A stretch of DNA of 33,558 bases from VMFP01 sp964630025 (GCA_964630025.1 CAZVRG010000007.1:1-33558), one strand, 5' to 3'; shown: positions 13,660-21,183, numbered from the stretch's first letter. Notes: generated by a model not told the origin, from the letters alone. Program-made: numbers and translations.

Positions 13660-14286
13660 CTACAATCCTCCAAGAAGGATGCGCGTGAGGGCGCGGGCGG
13701 GTTGGCCGACAAGGGTGCCGAGAATTTGTCCGCCAAACAGCGTGTCGAGCAGAATCAAGCCAAACAACAAGAGAAATCCCTGGCGCTGAAGCATGATCAA
13801 GATTTCCGGACGGCGATCAAGAAGGTACGGAAGAACACTGGAGCCATCGAGCGGCGGCACCGGAATAAGGTTGAAAAACGCCAAGAGAAGATTCACGAAT
13901 ACAATCACGGCAGTGAGGCCGGGAAGCCGCGTTGATGCGGGAAGAAATTGCGTGAGGACGCCAAACGCCACTGCGGTGAGAAAGTTTGCCGCGGGGCCCG
14001 CAAACGCGGTGAGAAGTGAATCCCGCCGAGGGAAACGGAAATTCCTTGGATCCACCGGTACGGGCTCGCTCCAGCCGAACCCAAAAAACAGCAGGAAAAT
14101 GGATCCCCAGAGTGAGAGATGCTTAAACGGATTCGGTGTCATCCTTCCCACATCCGCCGCCGTGGAATCGCCGAGGGCGTATGCGGCCCGCGCATGGGCA
14201 TATTCATGAATCCCGACAGCAACGAGAAGGCCAAGAACCCACGCCAGTATCTCGTAAGGCTGAAGGCTTCCAAGAGCGCCTAACAT
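13660..14286 (-). CDS. Site-2-protease-like M50 family membrane metalloprotease
   Basis: The 208-residue protein is a polytopic membrane protein with the zinc motif HEYAH (27-31), GRMTPNPFKHLSLWGS (48-63) and NLIPVPPLDG (139-148), whose Asp is the third zinc ligand. This is the short 'core' M50B form without PDZ domain, similar to proteins annotated as site-2 protease family or YwhC-like. The substrate is unknown. The ATG at 14286 was chosen because an extended -10 box lies 7 nt before it. An upstream frame of 50 residues has no matching features. It diverges from rpmB. Confidence 0.9.
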   Translation of the reverse strand: MLGALGSLQPYEILAWVLGLLVAVGIHEYAHARAAYALGDSTAADVGRMTPNPFKHLSLWGSIFLLFFGFGWSEPVPVDPRNFRFPRRDSLLTAFAGPAANFLTAVAFGVLTQFLPASTRLPGLTAVIVFVNLLLAFFNLIPVPPLDGSSVLPYLLDRRPEILIMLQRQGFLLLFGLILLDTLFGGQILGTLVGQPARALTRILLGGL

Positions 14287-14293
14287 CGTAGGT

Positions 14294-14302
14294 ATTCTAA
14301 CA
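14294..14302 (-). promoter_or_regulatory. Extended -10 promoter of the M50 protease gene
   Basis: TGTTAGAAT on the minus strand is an extended -10 element 7 nt upstream of the ATG, so the transcript should be leaderless. No good -35 box is seen. Confidence 0.55.
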
Positions 14303-14352
14303 CAGCAGGAACCAAATAATTGGGCGCACTCCAATTCTTTAGTCCACGTGTG

Positions 14353-14381
14353 TTGCGGGTTTAGCGATGTTCCGGTACACT
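14353..14381 (+). promoter_or_regulatory. Promoter of rpmB
   Basis: TTGCGG (14353-14358), a 17-base spacer and TACACT (14376-14381) lie upstream, with 11 nt from the -10 box to the ATG. This predicts a leader of only a few bases. Confidence 0.65.
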
Positions 14382-14392
14382 GCGTCAGTCCT

Positions 14393-14602
14393 ATGAAGGC
14401 CTGTGCTCGGTGCGGCAAAAGCACCCACGTCGTCATTACGCGCAGTCACTCGATGATTGCGTCGCGACGAAAACAGAAGCCCAATCTCCAGCGCCGGCTG
14501 GTAGACGGCCAGCGCGTATGGCTGTGCACGTCGTGCTTGGGCTTGGTGACGCGCAACCAACAGACATCGAGCGCGGCGACAGTCATTCCGGCTTCTCCTT
14601 AA
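14393..14602 (+). CDS. rpmB: Large ribosomal subunit protein bL28
   Basis: The 69-residue product has the zinc-binding cysteines C4, C7, C45 and C48, and family features CGKSTHVVITRSHSMIASRRKQKPNLQRR and VDGQRVWLCTSCL. bL28 binds 23S rRNA near the E site. The C-terminal ~15 residues (Ser/Ala/Thr-rich) are extra. The ATG at 14393 was selected because family N-termini begin just before CxxC and the promoter -10 box lies 11 nt upstream. The final 20 bp overlap the converging endonuclease gene. Confidence 0.88.
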   Translation: MKACARCGKSTHVVITRSHSMIASRRKQKPNLQRRLVDGQRVWLCTSCLGLVTRNQQTSSAATVIPASP

Positions 14603-15362
14603 GAAAACCGAGGATATCATCCAGACAACTCTTAGGAAGAAGGTCGTCAATATACAGTTCAATCAAACGATATCCATTACGCTGGCAGAAAACGCGCTTT
14701 GCTTTAAGAAGCCGATCGTAGTTTTTGTGAACTCCCGCAAGTCCGAAGAATTCAACGACAATATTGGGATACACAAAAAAGTCTGCTCGAAGTCGCGTTG
14801 ATCCGTACCGGAAGCCTCGACTGTGAGGGATATGATTTCTGGTGAGCCAATCATCAACAAGACCCTCGAGAATCGAATCACACTTGTGCCCGTCTGATGC
14901 AATAACTTTCTTCGCGAAGTACACCGGGTTGGGTTCAAAACCGGCCGCTTTGATAGCCGCATTCCAGCTTCCAAAATGGTCTCGGAAGGCTCGTGTATTG
15001 CCAAGTTCACGCTTGAAGGGAATGCGACCGCACTCCTGAAAGAACTTCTGTATCTTTTTGAGAAGATCTTCTCGCGTATACTTCTTTCCGAAAAGGTACG
15101 GCGCTAAGACAATGCGCGAGCGCCGGGCTATGCGAGCACGCAATGCGGGTGTATACACTTTTTCTGTTCTCCTGACAAAAACTTCGTGTTGCTGTTCCGA
15201 TGTAAGAACGATCCCCTTCGTCCAGAGATCGGCAGAACCGAGACTGATTCCGAGTTTTACCGCGATTTCTCGATGAGTGAACCCTTTGCGACGAAGCAGT
15301 CTTGCCGTACTCTTCGTACGCGGAGGATGGCGAATACCGTTCCGGTAAACACGCTCCTCCAT
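14583..15362 (-). CDS. Putative homing-type endonuclease: HTH, HNH-associated repeat and PD-(D/E)XK-like nuclease domain
   Basis: The 259-residue product has three parts. Residues ~20-50 form a helix-turn-helix (RRKGFTHREIAVKLGISLGSADLW). Residues ~95-142 (YTREDLLKKIQKFFQECGRIPFKREL to SWNAAIKAAGFEP) match the repeat often found in homing endonucleases. Residues ~158-245 look like a PD-(D/E)XK fold, with E166, D194 and E204 in a D-x9-E arrangement, then CQRNGYRLIELYIDDLL. The usual catalytic Lys after E204 is not obvious, so activity is uncertain. It diverges from tRNA-Pro, 37 bp away. No intron is visible in the tRNA. Frames extending upstream cross the tRNA and are rejected. Confidence 0.75.
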   Translation of the reverse strand: MEERVYRNGIRHPPRTKSTARLLRRKGFTHREIAVKLGISLGSADLWTKGIVLTSEQQHEVFVRRTEKVYTPALRARIARRSRIVLAPYLFGKKYTREDLLKKIQKFFQECGRIPFKRELGNTRAFRDHFGSWNAAIKAAGFEPNPVYFAKKVIASDGHKCDSILEGLVDDWLTRNHIPHSRGFRYGSTRLRADFFVYPNIVVEFFGLAGVHKNYDRLLKAKRVFCQRNGYRLIELYIDDLLPKSCLDDILGFLKEKPE

Positions 15363-15399
15363 ATTGAGCACGATAACATGAATAAACCGAACAAAAAAG

Positions 15400-15474
15400 C
15401 GGGGCGTAGCGAAGTGGCATCGCGCATGGATGGGGTCCATGAGATCCGGGGTTCGATTCCCCGCGCCCCGACCA
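15400..15474 (+). tRNA. tRNA-Pro (anticodon GGG)
   Basis: The full cloverleaf can be drawn. The acceptor stem is CGGGGCG/CGCCCCG (15400-15406/15464-15470). The D stem is GCGA/TCGC (15409-15412/15420-15423). The anticodon stem CATGG/CCATG encloses loop ATGGGGT, with anticodon GGG at 15432-15434. The T arm is CGGGG-TTCGATT-CCCCG (15447-15463). Discriminator A and an encoded CCA end follow. C1-G72 fits proline identity. Confidence 0.96.
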
Positions 15475-15475
15475 T

Positions 15476-15620
15476 TCGGCTTCGTCCCGCTTTTGGGCGG
15501 GACTACGCCGCAATGTCTCGTCTCCACTGAAGCCGAATGCCGCGGCGAAGTCTCGTCTCGGCGAAGCGTAGCGAAGCCGGACGGACGAAGCCGGGCAACC
15601 TGCTTCGGCTGGCCTTCGGC
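15476..15620. repeat. GC-rich interspersed hairpin repeats downstream of tRNA-Pro
   Basis: The stretch has no convincing gene. It begins with a hairpin GTCCCGC/GCGGGAC (15484-15490/15497-15503), possibly part of the tRNA terminator though no T-run follows. It continues with mosaic copies of GGCGAAG, GCGAAGCCGG and CTTCGGCTGG-like words that pair with each other. Similar words occur at the 3' end of the nucleoside diphosphate kinase gene. Confidence 0.55.
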
Positions 15621-15636
15621 CATTCAACGCCGGACC

Positions 15637-15665
15637 TTGTGCTCCGTACGGTTTCTCTATAGAGT
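15637..15665 (+). promoter_or_regulatory. Promoter of pyrF-pyrE
   Basis: TTGTGC (15637-15642), a 17-base spacer and TAGAGT (15660-15665) precede a leader of about 55 nt. The leader can form a weak hairpin (GTCACCA with TGGTTCTGAC, about 15664-15710). I see no clear PyrR attenuator. Confidence 0.45.
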
Positions 15666-15726
15666 CACCATCGCGGAAGCCAGAGTGGTTCTGACTTCGT
15701 ATGTCCTCTTACAACCGAGAAACTAT

Positions 15727-16611
15727 ATGAGCGAGCGAAATTTTCGCCGGATGCTGGAAGCCCAGTGGGCACGTGACAACTTCGTCTGTGTCGGACTCGA
15801 CAGCGAACTGTCGAAGATCCCGAAAGCGGCAGCGAATCCACTCAGCCCTCGCGAGACAATCTTCAAGTTCAATCGTCACCTGGTGGATGTAACGAAAGAC
15901 CTTGTGTGCGCCTATAAACCGAATATCGCCTTCTACGAAGCAGAAGGTGAAGATGGGCTGACGGCGCTTCGCGAAACCATCATCCATATCCACGCAGCCG
16001 CGCCCGACGTACCCGTGATCTTGGATGCCAAGCGCGCGGACATCGGCAGCACCAATGCCGGCTACGCGAAGATGGCGTTCGAGACGCTCAACGCCGACGC
16101 AATCACTGTTCATCCGTATCTCGGCGCGGAAGCGCTGCAACCATTCTTGGAACGAGCGGATAAGGGTATCTTCGTGCTCTGTCGGACGTCGAATCCGGGC
16201 GCGGGCGAGTTTCAAGACCTGAAGGTGGTGACGGTGATCTCGCACACGACGCACCGCAAGTACACCGAACCTCTCTACAGTATCGTTGCAGGTCATGTTG
16301 CACGAGAGTGGAACAAGAACGGCAACTGTGCGCTTGTAGTTGGCGCGACGCATCCCGAAGAACTCCGCGAAGTTCGCGGACTGGTTGGCGACATCCCGAT
16401 TCTTATTCCGGGAATCGGCGCGCAGGGAGGCGATGTGGAGAAAACCGTTTCCGCAGGCAAGGATAGCCGCGGATGGGGCATGATCATCAACGCTTCGCGC
16501 AGCATCATCTTCGCCTCGAATGGCGCGGACTTCGCGGAAGCGGCGCGGCGGGAAACCATCAAACTTCGTGACCTCATCAACCAGTACCGACAGAAAGGAA
16601 CACCCGCATGA
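15727..16611 (+). CDS. pyrF: Orotidine 5'-phosphate decarboxylase (subfamily 2 type)
   Basis: This enzyme converts OMP to UMP, the last step of de novo pyrimidine synthesis. The 294-residue length and the motifs FVCVGLDSEL (19-28), FKFNRHLVDVTKDLVCAYKPNIAFYE (47-71), the catalytic DAKRADIGST (100-109) and ITVHPYLG fit the larger subfamily also found in Mycobacterium and Myxococcus. The ATG at 15727 is the first in-frame start after the promoter. The stop overlaps the next start as ATGA, so pyrF and pyrE are translationally coupled. Confidence 0.95.
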   Translation: MSERNFRRMLEAQWARDNFVCVGLDSELSKIPKAAANPLSPRETIFKFNRHLVDVTKDLVCAYKPNIAFYEAEGEDGLTALRETIIHIHAAAPDVPVILDAKRADIGSTNAGYAKMAFETLNADAITVHPYLGAEALQPFLERADKGIFVLCRTSNPGAGEFQDLKVVTVISHTTHRKYTEPLYSIVAGHVAREWNKNGNCALVVGATHPEELREVRGLVGDIPILIPGIGAQGGDVEKTVSAGKDSRGWGMIINASRSIIFASNGADFAEAARRETIKLRDLINQYRQKGTPA

Positions 16612-17351
16612 AGAACATTCTCCACATGGGGAAAGCAGAACTTCTGATGCTCACGGCCGAGGATGTGCCCCGATCGCTTACCGCGGAAGAAGTGCTGCAT
16701 ATGGCAACGGCCCTCGGCGCCTTCTGGAGGTACGATTACGCCGCTGCAGAGTTGGGCCGCGCCGGCATGCATGCACTGCTCAAATCTGGACTGCACAGCG
16801 ACGGATTCTTCGTCTCCAAGATTCTTCTCGCGCCGGAGAGTATCCGGACAATCCTGTCGCACCAAATCGTAATGCGGCTCCGCGACGCACAGATCCCCAC
16901 CCCCGAGTACGTGGCCGGGGTGCCGGATGGCGCCACCGCCCTCGGCACACAGATTGCCAACATCGTGGGTGCCCGCGAGGCGCGCATGGAGAAGACAGAT
17001 GGCCGCATTGTGCTCACGACGGATCTTCCGGACGGAGCCACGCTGCTGCTCGTCGAAGACTTCTGCACACGCGGAACAGGATTTGTAGAAGCGGTTATGC
17101 AGGTACGCAGTAAACACCCGTCGGTGGCGTTCGTACCGTACGACCCTGTCGTCATCAACCGGGGCGGATTGAAAGAAATCGTGGTGGAAGGAATCGGCGC
17201 ATTCACCGTTCTGCCGGTGGTGGACTACAGGATTCGGGATTGGCCACAGGAACACTGTCCGCTCTGCGCTCGCGGCTCAACAGCAATAAAACCGAAACTC
17301 ACGGACGAGAATTGGCGGTTGCTTATCAGCTCGCAGCTCCCGAGCACGTAA
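16608..17351 (+). CDS. pyrE: Orotate phosphoribosyltransferase-like protein
   Basis: It probably converts orotate and PRPP to OMP, feeding pyrF. The 247-residue protein has SGLHSDGFFVSKILL (60-74), GVPDGATALGTQIA (104-117) and a PRPP-binding loop LLVEDFCTRGTGF (147-159). It is longer than typical OPRT (~210), with an extra ~30-residue N-terminus and a C-terminal tail holding CPLC. The assignment rests on the PRT motifs plus coupling to pyrF. A Shine-Dalgarno AAAGGAA lies inside pyrF. No earlier pyrimidine genes are in the window. Confidence 0.85.
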   Translation: MKNILHMGKAELLMLTAEDVPRSLTAEEVLHMATALGAFWRYDYAAAELGRAGMHALLKSGLHSDGFFVSKILLAPESIRTILSHQIVMRLRDAQIPTPEYVAGVPDGATALGTQIANIVGAREARMEKTDGRIVLTTDLPDGATLLLVEDFCTRGTGFVEAVMQVRSKHPSVAFVPYDPVVINRGGLKEIVVEGIGAFTVLPVVDYRIRDWPQEHCPLCARGSTAIKPKLTDENWRLLISSQLPST

Positions 17352-17359
17352 AGATTTAG

Positions 17360-17394
17360 CAGACCACGCACGGAATGCGTGGTCTGTATTTTAC
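17360..17394 (+). terminator. Terminator of pyrF-pyrE
   Basis: An 11-bp stem CAGACCACGCA/TGCGTGGTCTG (17360-17370/17376-17386) with loop CGGAA is followed by TATTTT. It lies 8 nt after the pyrE stop. Confidence 0.88.
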
Positions 17395-17408
17395 TGATAC
17401 GGAATCGC

Positions 17409-17990
17409 TTAGAGACGCAGCCCGCCTTGATACGGAACGTTCGTGGGAGTGGGTGTCGGATCGGATCCTGTGCACGCAACGATGCCGTCGCAGGAACACG
17501 AGAATCCTGCCTGGCCTCTATCCTCACATTCTGTTGCAACATATTTCACGTACCGCTTGCCGCACTCGGTCGGACACGCAAGCGTACTCGTGGAAATAAG
17601 ATTCTGCCGACACGCTTCTTTCGCGAGTTCTTCCGTGGCGAGGCTGCTGACGAGCGTTCGCACAAGTTCCTCGCCCGCCTGTTCGCACATATTCGCGTCC
17701 ACGCTGTATTGATGCGGGCATAATCCGTCGCGGACAAACATCGACGGCTTTCCGCCTTTGGCGTCCTTGCAGTCCTGCTCCGTTTCAACGTTGTAGCAGA
17801 CGGTGAGAGGCTGATCCGTTTCACCCGCGAACGAGCCAATGTAGCACGCACCGCCACCCAATCGCGCTGGCGTCGCTTTCAGGTAGGTGTCTAGTGAAGA
17901 ACTCTGCAACACTGCCAGGGCGCCCAGTGCACCAACCGCAGCCACGAGGACCGCAATGAATTGTGCGTTTGTCTGTGGAAAACGTTTCAC
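17409..17990 (-). CDS. Cysteine-rich anchored extracellular protein, unknown
   Basis: The 193-residue protein has an N-terminal membrane helix or signal anchor (about 9-30, AQFIAVLVAAVGALGALAVLQ) and an outside domain with 12 cysteines, probably paired as disulfides. It ends in a Pro/Thr linker (DPTPTPTNVPYQGG). No family is recognised. The GTG at 17990 is supported by a -10 box (TACACT) 10 nt upstream. The promoter core GTGGAGTACACT recurs at the same place before the next minus-strand gene, so the two are probably co-expressed. Confidence 0.72.
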   Translation of the reverse strand: MKRFPQTNAQFIAVLVAAVGALGALAVLQSSSLDTYLKATPARLGGGACYIGSFAGETDQPLTVCYNVETEQDCKDAKGGKPSMFVRDGLCPHQYSVDANMCEQAGEELVRTLVSSLATEELAKEACRQNLISTSTLACPTECGKRYVKYVATECEDRGQAGFSCSCDGIVACTGSDPTPTPTNVPYQGGLRL

Positions 17991-18000
17991 GCTTTCTTTA

Positions 18001-18029
18001 AGTGTACTCCACTACACATACATTGTCCG
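18001..18029 (-). promoter_or_regulatory. Promoter of the 193-residue Cys-rich protein gene
   Basis: TACACT (18001-18006) lies 10 nt before the GTG, with CGGACA (18024-18029) 17 bases further upstream. The string GTGGAGTACACT (18001-18012, minus strand) is shared exactly with 19131-19142. Confidence 0.5.
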
Positions 18030-18068
18030 GCATATGCATCAGGTAACCGGTTCAACAGTGGTTGGTTG

Positions 18069-19121
18069 CTAGTCACTTGCAAGATTCTTCTGCTTTTCTA
18101 CTGAACGCAGACAGTATTCTTGATTACTACCCTCAAGCGCATGGCACATCAGTCGTGCCGGCAAAACAGCATTGAAATTCACGATATAATAACTCACCAT
18201 GCCATCAATGCACGGGAGTCGTTGATCCTGTGTGCCGCTCATACATACTGTTTCCGCAAAGGCGATATCGCGAATATTGTATTTCATCACTCTGCTTCCC
18301 AACCCTTTTACACACGAAGATTGGTAGTTGCTCTCCACCCCCGCGCACGCTGTGAGCACATCGACATACGCATTGGGATGCAGATCAAGATAATAGACGG
18401 GCGCGTAGTAATAGCACACTCCCTTGAACTCCGCTGGTTGCTCGGCACACGGATAGAACGGATCGTCCGGTTTAAGATACGGAGACGGATGCAAGTCGCG
18501 GAGCGCACTAAAATTCTCCATGTACACGCCCTCCGCGCATCGTATGCGTGCACGCGGTTGCCTGTATTCTCCGCATTTGGCGATAGAAAGCGGCAAATTG
18601 TTGTTACTGTAGTACATCAGCCCATGCCCGACGCCGTGATAACACTTTCCGGCTTGCGCGGATAAACCATACTGCGCACAGAGTGTCTTCAGCGCCAAAG
18701 AAATATCTTTCGTGTTCGAAAAATTCTCCTCGATGGCTCCATGCAAGTATCCCGAACCGCACAAATCGTCCTGATACTTCACCACAGTGGAAAAATCGTT
18801 GTACTTCCGGTAGGACGTGCGCCCTATCTCATGCACAAAGCCGTGGCACTCTCGCAAAATTCTCTGGTCCGTATTCATCAACGCGTTCAACGTCGTCAGC
18901 GCAGCTGTCGGATCTTCTGACACAACGAGATCTGATAGCGTACGGATGATCTCTTGGTACTCCGCCTCTGGCAGAGAACCCACAGACGCAAATGGCGCAC
19001 GCTGTGAGCGCACACGGGAGGATAGAGACGTATATCCTTGCCATAGAGCAAGTGGACTGAGAGCGGCTACGATCACGACAAGCACGCTGATGAGTTTTCT
19101 GTTGCTGTGAGGACGACGCAC
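18069..19121 (-). CDS. Anchored protein with tandem Cys-x2-Gly repeats, unknown family
   Basis: The 350-residue product has a basic N-terminus, one membrane helix (about 11-30, ISVLVVIVAALSPLALWQGY) and an extracellular part with repeated units of roughly 35-45 residues. Each is built around C-x2-G-hydrophobic-x-H/M/polar: CGSGYLHG, CYHGVGHG, CAEGVYME, CVKGLGSR, CIDGMVSY; CHGFVHEIG is similar. Most repeats have a second cysteine upstream. The His-rich early repeats could bind metal or heme, but no CxxCH motif is present. Function is unknown. The GTG at 19121 is chosen by analogy with the neighbour: TACACT lies 9 nt upstream. Longer frames would run through the divergent promoter. Confidence 0.75.
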   Translation of the reverse strand: MRRPHSNRKLISVLVVIVAALSPLALWQGYTSLSSRVRSQRAPFASVGSLPEAEYQEIIRTLSDLVVSEDPTAALTTLNALMNTDQRILRECHGFVHEIGRTSYRKYNDFSTVVKYQDDLCGSGYLHGAIEENFSNTKDISLALKTLCAQYGLSAQAGKCYHGVGHGLMYYSNNNLPLSIAKCGEYRQPRARIRCAEGVYMENFSALRDLHPSPYLKPDDPFYPCAEQPAEFKGVCYYYAPVYYLDLHPNAYVDVLTACAGVESNYQSSCVKGLGSRVMKYNIRDIAFAETVCMSGTQDQRLPCIDGMVSYYIVNFNAVLPARLMCHALEGSNQEYCLRSVEKQKNLASD

Positions 19122-19130
19122 TTTTTCTGT

Positions 19131-19142
19131 AGTGTACTCCAC
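19131..19142 (-). promoter_or_regulatory. Promoter core of the Cys-x2-Gly repeat gene
   Basis: GTGGAGTACACT on the minus strand, with TACACT at 19131-19136, lies 9 nt before the GTG start. It is an exact copy of the 12-mer upstream of the other Cys-rich gene. No clear -35 box is seen. Confidence 0.5.
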
Positions 19143-19186
19143 ACAACAAATACCACCCCCGTCCGGCACGTCCTCTGGTGACGCGG

Positions 19187-19192
19187 TACACT
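19187..19192 (+). promoter_or_regulatory. -10 box of the glucose/sorbosone dehydrogenase-like gene
   Basis: TACACT lies 8 nt before the ATG at 19201, again pointing to a leaderless transcript. The -35 region is poor. It diverges from the promoter at 19131. Confidence 0.4.
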
Positions 19193-19200
19193 CCAGGTAT

Positions 19201-20481
19201 ATGAGAAGATCGCTACTCATACTTGCTGGCGCGCTGACCGTGCTGGGCGTTTTGGCCATCGGGACGTTTGTATGGCGTAATCTTCGTGGCGTTGGACCGG
19301 CCGTGCGGAAACCGTCGCGGGATATTGCGCAACTCCTTCAGACCCGACTCACAGGAAGTGAGCGCCCTTCCCTGTCGTTAGGCAACACGACAAATTTTCC
19401 ATTAACACTCCCCGACGGATTTTCGATTTCGATCTTTGCGAAAGGTCTTGGTGCGCCACGGGTGTTGCTCCGTGATACCGGCGGTACGCTTCTCACAAGC
19501 ATCCCAGGCGATGGACGCGTCGTTGCCCTTCCCGACAAACATAACGACGGCGTTGCGGATGAGACGATCACCGTCCTCGACGGGCTGAACCGTCCGCACG
19601 GACTGGCAACACGCTGTGCGCAAAAATGCCAACTGTACGTCGCAGAAACCGACCAAGTCGCAGTGTATGACTACGACCCCGTAACATTGAAAGCACAAAA
19701 CAAAAAGACGATCGTGCGCCTCCCGGCTGGAGGCAACCACGTGACACGCACGCTTCTCCTTCTTCCCGATACCACGCTTCTCGTTTCTGTCGGCTCATCG
19801 TGCAACGTGTGTAACGAAAAGGATGATCGGCGGGCGAAGATTCTCACTGCGGATCTCGATGGCAGCAACGTGCGCGTATTCGCATCCGGCCTTCGCAACG
19901 CCGTGTTCGTGACGCTACATCCACAAACTAAAAAAGTGTGGGTCACGGAAATGGGACGCGATCTGCTTGGGGATGACATTCCGCCGGATGAAATTAATAT
20001 CGTGGAGGAGGGGAAAAATTATGGCTGGCCAATCTGTTACGGAAAAAATGTGCACGACACGGCGTTCGACAAAAACACATACGTGCGTTCCCCATGTACG
20101 GAGCCGTTTGAACTGCCGTCGCATATCGATCTGCCCGCGCACTCTGCGCCGCTTGGGTTGGCATTTGTCCCGTCCGCCGGCTGGCCCGCCAGCAGCGCTG
20201 AGCGCAGCTCTGCGGACTGGCCCGCGGAGTACCGCGGCAATCTTCTTGTCGCGTTTCACGGCTCATGGAACCGGAGCGAGCCGACGGGCTACAAACTTGT
20301 TCGTTTCCGCCTGGATGCGGAGGGAAATCCTGTGAGCACCGAAGACTTCATCAGCGGATGGCTGCAAAAAGACGGCACCGCGCTGGGTCGCCCCGTGGAT
20401 ATCCTCGCGGAATCGAACGGTACGCTGTTCATCTCTGACGACAAGGCGGGCGTTGTGTATCGCGTGACTGCACCGCCATAG
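19201..20481 (+). CDS. Glucose/sorbosone dehydrogenase-like (PQQ-type) six-bladed propeller protein, membrane-anchored
   Basis: The 426-residue protein has an N-terminal membrane anchor (about 3-25). It is followed by the GSDH-family propeller: LPDGFSISIFAKGLGAPRVL, RPHGLA, GNHVTRTL with SVGSSCNVC, SGLRNAVFVTLHP, WVTEMGRDLLGDDIPPDEIN, NYGWPICYG, HSAPLGLAF, FHGSWNRSEPTGYKLVR and GRPVDIL. Characterised members oxidise sugars using pyrroloquinoline quinone, but many homologues have no proven activity and no PQQ genes are here. Around residues 325-343 a Gly/Ser/Ala/Trp-rich insert (PSAGWPASSAERSSADWP) is encoded by a hairpin-rich repeat. The ATG at 19201 fits the -10 box and the signal anchor. 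Confidence 0.88.
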   Translation: MRRSLLILAGALTVLGVLAIGTFVWRNLRGVGPAVRKPSRDIAQLLQTRLTGSERPSLSLGNTTNFPLTLPDGFSISIFAKGLGAPRVLLRDTGGTLLTSIPGDGRVVALPDKHNDGVADETITVLDGLNRPHGLATRCAQKCQLYVAETDQVAVYDYDPVTLKAQNKKTIVRLPAGGNHVTRTLLLLPDTTLLVSVGSSCNVCNEKDDRRAKILTADLDGSNVRVFASGLRNAVFVTLHPQTKKVWVTEMGRDLLGDDIPPDEINIVEEGKNYGWPICYGKNVHDTAFDKNTYVRSPCTEPFELPSHIDLPAHSAPLGLAFVPSAGWPASSAERSSADWPAEYRGNLLVAFHGSWNRSEPTGYKLVRFRLDAEGNPVSTEDFISGWLQKDGTALGRPVDILAESNGTLFISDDKAGVVYRVTAPP

Positions 20482-20485
20482 GATC

Positions 20486-20514
20486 TTGCGAGAGGGACGG
20501 AGATTCTCTACACT
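20486..20514 (+). promoter_or_regulatory. Promoter of the cupin gene
   Basis: TTGCGA (20486-20491), exactly 17 bases, then TACACT (20509-20514). It starts directly after the preceding stop codon and gives a leader of about 40 nt with a Shine-Dalgarno sequence. Confidence 0.65.
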
Positions 20515-20559
20515 CTGCTCCACAACGTACTGTTCTTTTCCTTCACGGAGGGCTTTCTC

Positions 20560-21171
20560 GTGGCACTTGTCAGCGTGTATGGGGAACAGCGTGTTCGCAC
20601 GCTTCCCTTTCGCCATCTCGGAAAACACATCGACGTCGCGTGTCTCGCAGTAAGCCACGTACACCACGATCTGCTGCGGATACACTGCCCGTCCGATTTT
20701 TCCTTCGACACAATTCCGTACGGAAAGGAGGAATGCCACATCGCGTTCCGCCACGGACTGAAGATTCTTCGCCCGCCGCTTGCCGGCTCGCCGGAATCCG
20801 GCGCGCTGTACTGGATCGTCCATCCGTCCGACAACACGCTCCTTCTTCTGCAGTACATGCCGCCAGATACCAAAACATCGGTGCACTGGCATGCGGAGGA
20901 ACATGAGACGTTCCATGTCCTGCGCGGATCATGTTCGCTACTGATGGGAAACGCCAATGACTCCGAACCAAACGGCATGTTTCGGCAACTGCATTCCCGT
21001 CGACTCACGATACAGGGCGCGGGCGGCGATCAGCACGCGTGGGTGCCGCCGTATACGGTCCACCAGCTCGTCACCTTCCGCGAACCGGTATTGAACTGCA
21101 TTGTCATCCGCAATACGAAGGCACAAACGCTGCGGGAGATTCATCACTGCTATGCACGCTGGTCGCGATAA
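20560..21171 (+). CDS. Cupin-domain protein, unknown substrate
   Basis: The 203-residue product contains a cupin motif in its second half: SVHWHAEEHETFHVLRG (107-123), with H109, H111, H115/E116 and H119 as likely metal ligands, and HAWVPPYTVHQLV (about 161-173) as motif 2. Such folds occur in sugar isomerases, dioxygenases and regulators; I cannot choose among these. The first ~75 residues are unassigned. GTG at 20560 is used because GGAGGG lies 7 nt upstream. A terminator follows closely. Confidence 0.78.
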   Translation: MALVSVYGEQRVRTLPFRHLGKHIDVACLAVSHVHHDLLRIHCPSDFSFDTIPYGKEECHIAFRHGLKILRPPLAGSPESGALYWIVHPSDNTLLLLQYMPPDTKTSVHWHAEEHETFHVLRGSCSLLMGNANDSEPNGMFRQLHSRRLTIQGAGGDQHAWVPPYTVHQLVTFREPVLNCIVIRNTKAQTLREIHHCYARWSR

Positions 21172-21183
21172 CGTTCTTCTTTC

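Noticed and set aside
15363..15623. Long upstream extension of the endonuclease frame
   Set aside because: It crosses the tRNA-Pro gene and the GC-rich repeats; the ATG at 15362 gives a complete domain architecture.
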